Shown here one piece after another: positions 61,612-64,000 of a DNA stretch of 64,000 nt. Both the position numbers and the translations under genes were made by a program. Source of the stretch: Lelliottia wanjuensis (GTDB lineage: Bacteria > Pseudomonadota > Gammaproteobacteria > Enterobacterales > Enterobacteriaceae); assembly GCF_030238365.1 (NCBI RefSeq), contig NZ_JASSOT010000054.1, positions 62,001 to 126,000 on the forward strand. The letters run 5' to 3'. Positions within the stretch are counted from its first letter, which is position 1. The number at the start of each line of letters is the position of its first letter. The notes under the pieces were generated by a model. That model did not search any database. It saw nothing but the letters and a program-made list of their open reading frames with translations, and was not told the origin of the DNA.

Positions 61612-63267
61612 TTACTCCTGTACCCACCACACCGCCTCAAACGGCCGCAGCGTCATCGCGGTCGGTTTCGCGGCCACTTCGGCGTAGTTACTGATGGCCA
61701 CGCGCCAGTCTCCGCTCACGGCATCCGGCCGCCATTCCTGGCATTCGCGACTCAGGTTAGCCACCACCATCAACGTCTGCCCTTGCCACTGGCGGCGGTA
61801 GCACCACAGGGAAGGGTGCATCGGGAGCAGATCCTGATAGTCGCCCCAGGTCAGTAGCGGGAGTGATTTACGCAGGGCGATCAGCGACTGATAGGTATAA
61901 AACACCGAATCGGGATCGTTGAGCGCCGCGTCCACGTTGATGGTTTCGACGTTATCGCACAGATCGATCCACGGCTCACCGGTGGTAAATCCGCCGTTCG
62001 GCGTGGCATCCCACTGCATCGGCGTGCGGCCGTTGTCGCGGGATTTACTCGCCAGAATCGCCAGAAGTTCGTCCGCATCGCGGCCTGTTGCCCGCAGTTC
62101 GGCGAACATGTTATGGCTTTCCACATCGCGATAATCGGTGATGCGCGCGAAGTGCGGGTTAGTCATGCCGATCTCTTCGCCCTGATAAATGTACGGCGTG
62201 CCCTGCATGCCGTGCAGCACCATCGCCAGCATTTTGGCGGATGCGCTTCGATACTCGCCCTCGTCGCCAAAGCGCGAAACGATGCGCGGCTGATCGTGGT
62301 TACACCAGAACAGAGCGTTCCAGGCAACGCCATGCATTCCCTGCTGCCAGTGGCTGAACAGCGTTTTCAGCGCCACGTAATCGGGTTTTGCCAGCGTCCA
62401 CTTTTCGCCGTTCGGATAATCGACTTTCAGATGATGGAAGTTAAAGGTCATCGACAGCTCGCGCCCGTCGAGGGCGGCGTACTGCTGGCAATTTTCCAGC
62501 GACGTGGAGGACATCTCGCCCACGGTCATCAGGTTGCGCGGGGTGAAGACGTCCCGGCTCATCTCCTGAAGATATTCATGGGCGCGCGGGCCGTCGGTGT
62601 AGAAACGGCGGCCATCGCCCAGCGCATCGTTCGGGAAATCCTGGTCCTTGGAGATCAGGTTAATCACGTCGAGACGCAGGCCGTCCACGCCGCGGTCGGC
62701 CCAGAATTCGCACACTTTTTTCAGCTCGCTGCGCACCTCCGGGTTTTCCCAGTTCAGATCCGCCTGCTCCGGGGCGAAGAGGTGCAGATAATACTGCTCG
62801 CTCTCGGCGTGCCAGCGCCACGCGTTGCCGCCAAACTTGGAGCGCCAGTTGTTCGGAAGCTGGTCCGGCGTGCCGTCGCGCCAGATGTAGAACTCACGGT
62901 ACGGGCTTTCTTTATTCAGGGACTCGCGGAACCACGCGTGCTGCGTGGAGGTGTGGTTGAGCACCATGTCGAGCACCAGACGGATGCCGCGCGCGTGGGC
63001 CTGGGCCACCAGCTCGTCAAAATCATCCAGGGTACCGTAGGCCGGATCGATAGCGGTGTAGTTCGCCACGTCGTAACCATTGTCCACCTGCGGGGAGATA
63101 TAGAACGGCGTCAGCCAGATGGCGTCCACGCCGAGGGTTTTCAGGTAGTCCAGACGCTGGGTCACACCGCGTAAATCACCGGTGCCACGCCCGGTGGTGT
63201 CCTGAAAACTCTTTGGGTAAATCTGATAGATGACGCCGTTTTGCCACCAGTGCGGAAGGGTATTCAT
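61612..63267 (-). CDS. treC: trehalose-6-phosphate hydrolase TreC
   Basis: 551 residues, GH13 alpha-amylase superfamily. The catalytic nucleophile is D200 (GLRLDVINL), the acid/base E251 (MTVGEMSS) and the third carboxylate D325 (WCNHDQPRIV). It splits trehalose 6-phosphate to glucose and glucose 6-phosphate in the cytoplasm after PTS uptake by TreB. The ATG at 63267 is the E. coli-like start; the longer frame to 63282 is rejected. Downstream of treB with a 51-bp gap carrying a hairpin. Confidence 0.97.
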   Translation of the reverse strand: MNTLPHWWQNGVIYQIYPKSFQDTTGRGTGDLRGVTQRLDYLKTLGVDAIWLTPFYISPQVDNGYDVANYTAIDPAYGTLDDFDELVAQAHARGIRLVLDMVLNHTSTQHAWFRESLNKESPYREFYIWRDGTPDQLPNNWRSKFGGNAWRWHAESEQYYLHLFAPEQADLNWENPEVRSELKKVCEFWADRGVDGLRLDVINLISKDQDFPNDALGDGRRFYTDGPRAHEYLQEMSRDVFTPRNLMTVGEMSSTSLENCQQYAALDGRELSMTFNFHHLKVDYPNGEKWTLAKPDYVALKTLFSHWQQGMHGVAWNALFWCNHDQPRIVSRFGDEGEYRSASAKMLAMVLHGMQGTPYIYQGEEIGMTNPHFARITDYRDVESHNMFAELRATGRDADELLAILASKSRDNGRTPMQWDATPNGGFTTGEPWIDLCDNVETINVDAALNDPDSVFYTYQSLIALRKSLPLLTWGDYQDLLPMHPSLWCYRRQWQGQTLMVVANLSRECQEWRPDAVSGDWRVAISNYAEVAAKPTAMTLRPFEAVWWVQE

Positions 63268-63289
63268 AATGCGTTCCTGCAAATGCGAA

Positions 63290-63307
63290 GGGGCGCAACT
63301 GCGCCCC
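63290..63307 (-). other. intercistronic hairpin between treB and treC
   Basis: GGGGCGCA-AC-TGCGCCCC, 8-bp perfect arms, 11 bp after the treB stop on the minus strand and 23 bp upstream of treC. No T-run follows, so it may protect the treB mRNA end or partially attenuate rather than terminate. Confidence 0.55.
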
Positions 63308-63318
63308 GAAAGAAGAAG

Positions 63319-64000
63319 TTAAACAATCTGCAGCGTGCCCTGACGGAACTTGCGCTGATAGATAACAGTGGTCAGCGCCATCGGGACGATAATCGCCACC
63401 GCCATCGCCAGAGCAAAGACCTGCCAGTAGGTCGGCTGAATGGAGAGGATGCCCGGCAGGCCACCCACGCCGATGCCGTTCGCCATCACGCCGTTGAGCC
63501 CACACAGCAGCCCCGCGAGGCCGGAGCCGATCATCGCGCAGAGCATCGGGAAGCGGTACTTCAGGTTGATGCCGTACATCGCCGGTTCGGTCACGCCGAG
63601 ATAGGCGGAGATGGCGGCCGGAACCGAGATTTCACGCTCGTTGTGTTTGCGGCTGACCAGGATAATGCCGGTGACAGCAGACGCCTGCGCAATGTTCGAC
63701 AGGGCGATAATCGGCCAGACCGGCGTGCCGCCGAGGCTCTGAATCATCTGCATGTCGATGGCGAGTGTGGTCTGATGCACGCCGGTAATCACCAGCGGCG
63801 CATAGAGGAAGCCAAACAGCGCGGCGCCAATCGGGGCGAAGCTGCCGGTCATCAGGTGACGCACCGCGAAGGCCACGCCGTCGCCAATCATGCGGCCAAA
63901 CGGACCGATAAAGGCGTGGGCGAGGAACACCGCCAGAATCAACGAACAGACCGGAACGACCACCAGATAGAGGTAATCCGGCACGATGCGTTTCAGGCGG
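63319..64000 (-). CDS. treB: trehalose-specific PTS EIIBC component TreB, C-terminal part
   Basis: The last 226 codons of a minus-strand gene cut by the right edge. The visible part is most of the EIIC membrane domain (DYLYLVVVPVCSLILAVFLA, GALFGFLYAPLVITGVHQTT, AYLGVTEPAMYGINLKYRFP) ending QRKFRQGTLQIV, as in E. coli TreB. It imports trehalose and phosphorylates it to trehalose 6-phosphate, the substrate of TreC. The frame continues past 63984 to the window edge (RLKRI), confirming truncation by the window only. Confidence 0.95.
   Translation of the reverse strand, partial: RLKRIVPDYLYLVVVPVCSLILAVFLAHAFIGPFGRMIGDGVAFAVRHLMTGSFAPIGAALFGFLYAPLVITGVHQTTLAIDMQMIQSLGGTPVWPIIALSNIAQASAVTGIILVSRKHNEREISVPAAISAYLGVTEPAMYGINLKYRFPMLCAMIGSGLAGLLCGLNGVMANGIGVGGLPGILSIQPTYWQVFALAMAVAIIVPMALTTVIYQRKFRQGTLQIV

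Overview
The window is chromosomal DNA from a gamma-proteobacterium of the family Enterobacteriaceae. Backbone gene order (ytfB, fklB, cycA, ytfE, ytfF, qorB, ytfH, cpdB, cysQ, ytfJ, ytfK, ytfL, msrA, tamA, tamB, ytfP, chpS/chpB, ppa, ytfQRT-yjfF, fbp, mpl, darP, pmbA, cybC, nrdG, nrdD, treC, treB) is the E. coli order near minute 95, and most proteins are close to their E. coli counterparts. The high GC, the extra loci and the REP-type repeats point to Enterobacter, Lelliottia, Leclercia or a near relative rather than E. coli. No rRNA, tRNA, CRISPR array, insertion sequence or prophage is visible.
The backbone carries several accessory insertions. (1) A chemoreceptor with a FliA-type promoter lies after ytfE. 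(2) An AraC regulator lies next to ytfF. (3) An scsABCD copper/thiol-stress operon sits exactly between qorB and ytfH and is bracketed by two copies of the qorB/ytfH operator-like sequence. (4) A sugar cluster lies between ytfL and msrA: a GPH-family symporter, four tandem Gfo/Idh/MocA-fold proteins and a divergent LacI regulator. (5) A Fur-boxed YncE-like beta-propeller and a CirA-like TonB-dependent receptor lie between chpB and ppa. (6) A second FliA-promoted chemoreceptor and a stand-alone LysR-type DNA-binding domain lie after yjfF. (7) A small Hok/Gef-type toxin gene and the large cluster described next lie between cybC and nrdG.
The most interesting region is 49.6-58.4 kb. It encodes a one-PRD protein, two small soluble proteins (SFCGS family and DUF4312), two membrane proteins (DUF4311 and DUF4310), a cog3964-type amidohydrolase, a DgaE-like PLP ammonia lyase, a DgaF-like KDGP aldolase, an exported lactonase-like beta-propeller and an MtlR/LicR-type regulator with PRD, EIIB and EIIA modules. 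This is the EF_0829-EF_0839 / AHA_3910-3917 type of conserved cluster. The last two enzymes match the D-glucosaminate-6-phosphate route of Salmonella (dga), but the mannose-family PTS IIABCD of dga is replaced by four proteins of unknown function in the same slots. I infer a candidate new phosphorylating, or at least PTS-controlled, permease for an N-acylated amino-aldonate.
Other units: scsB-D is a disulfide reductase relay across the inner membrane. tamA-tamB is the translocation and assembly module. ytfQRT-yjfF is a galactofuranose ABC importer with GalR-like operator sequence. nrdD-nrdG is the anaerobic ribonucleotide reductase, preceded by two NrdR-like boxes 31 bp apart and an FNR-like box. 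treC-treB handles trehalose uptake and cleavage. Many intergenic gaps hold REP/BIME elements, mostly as inverted pairs next to transcription terminators.
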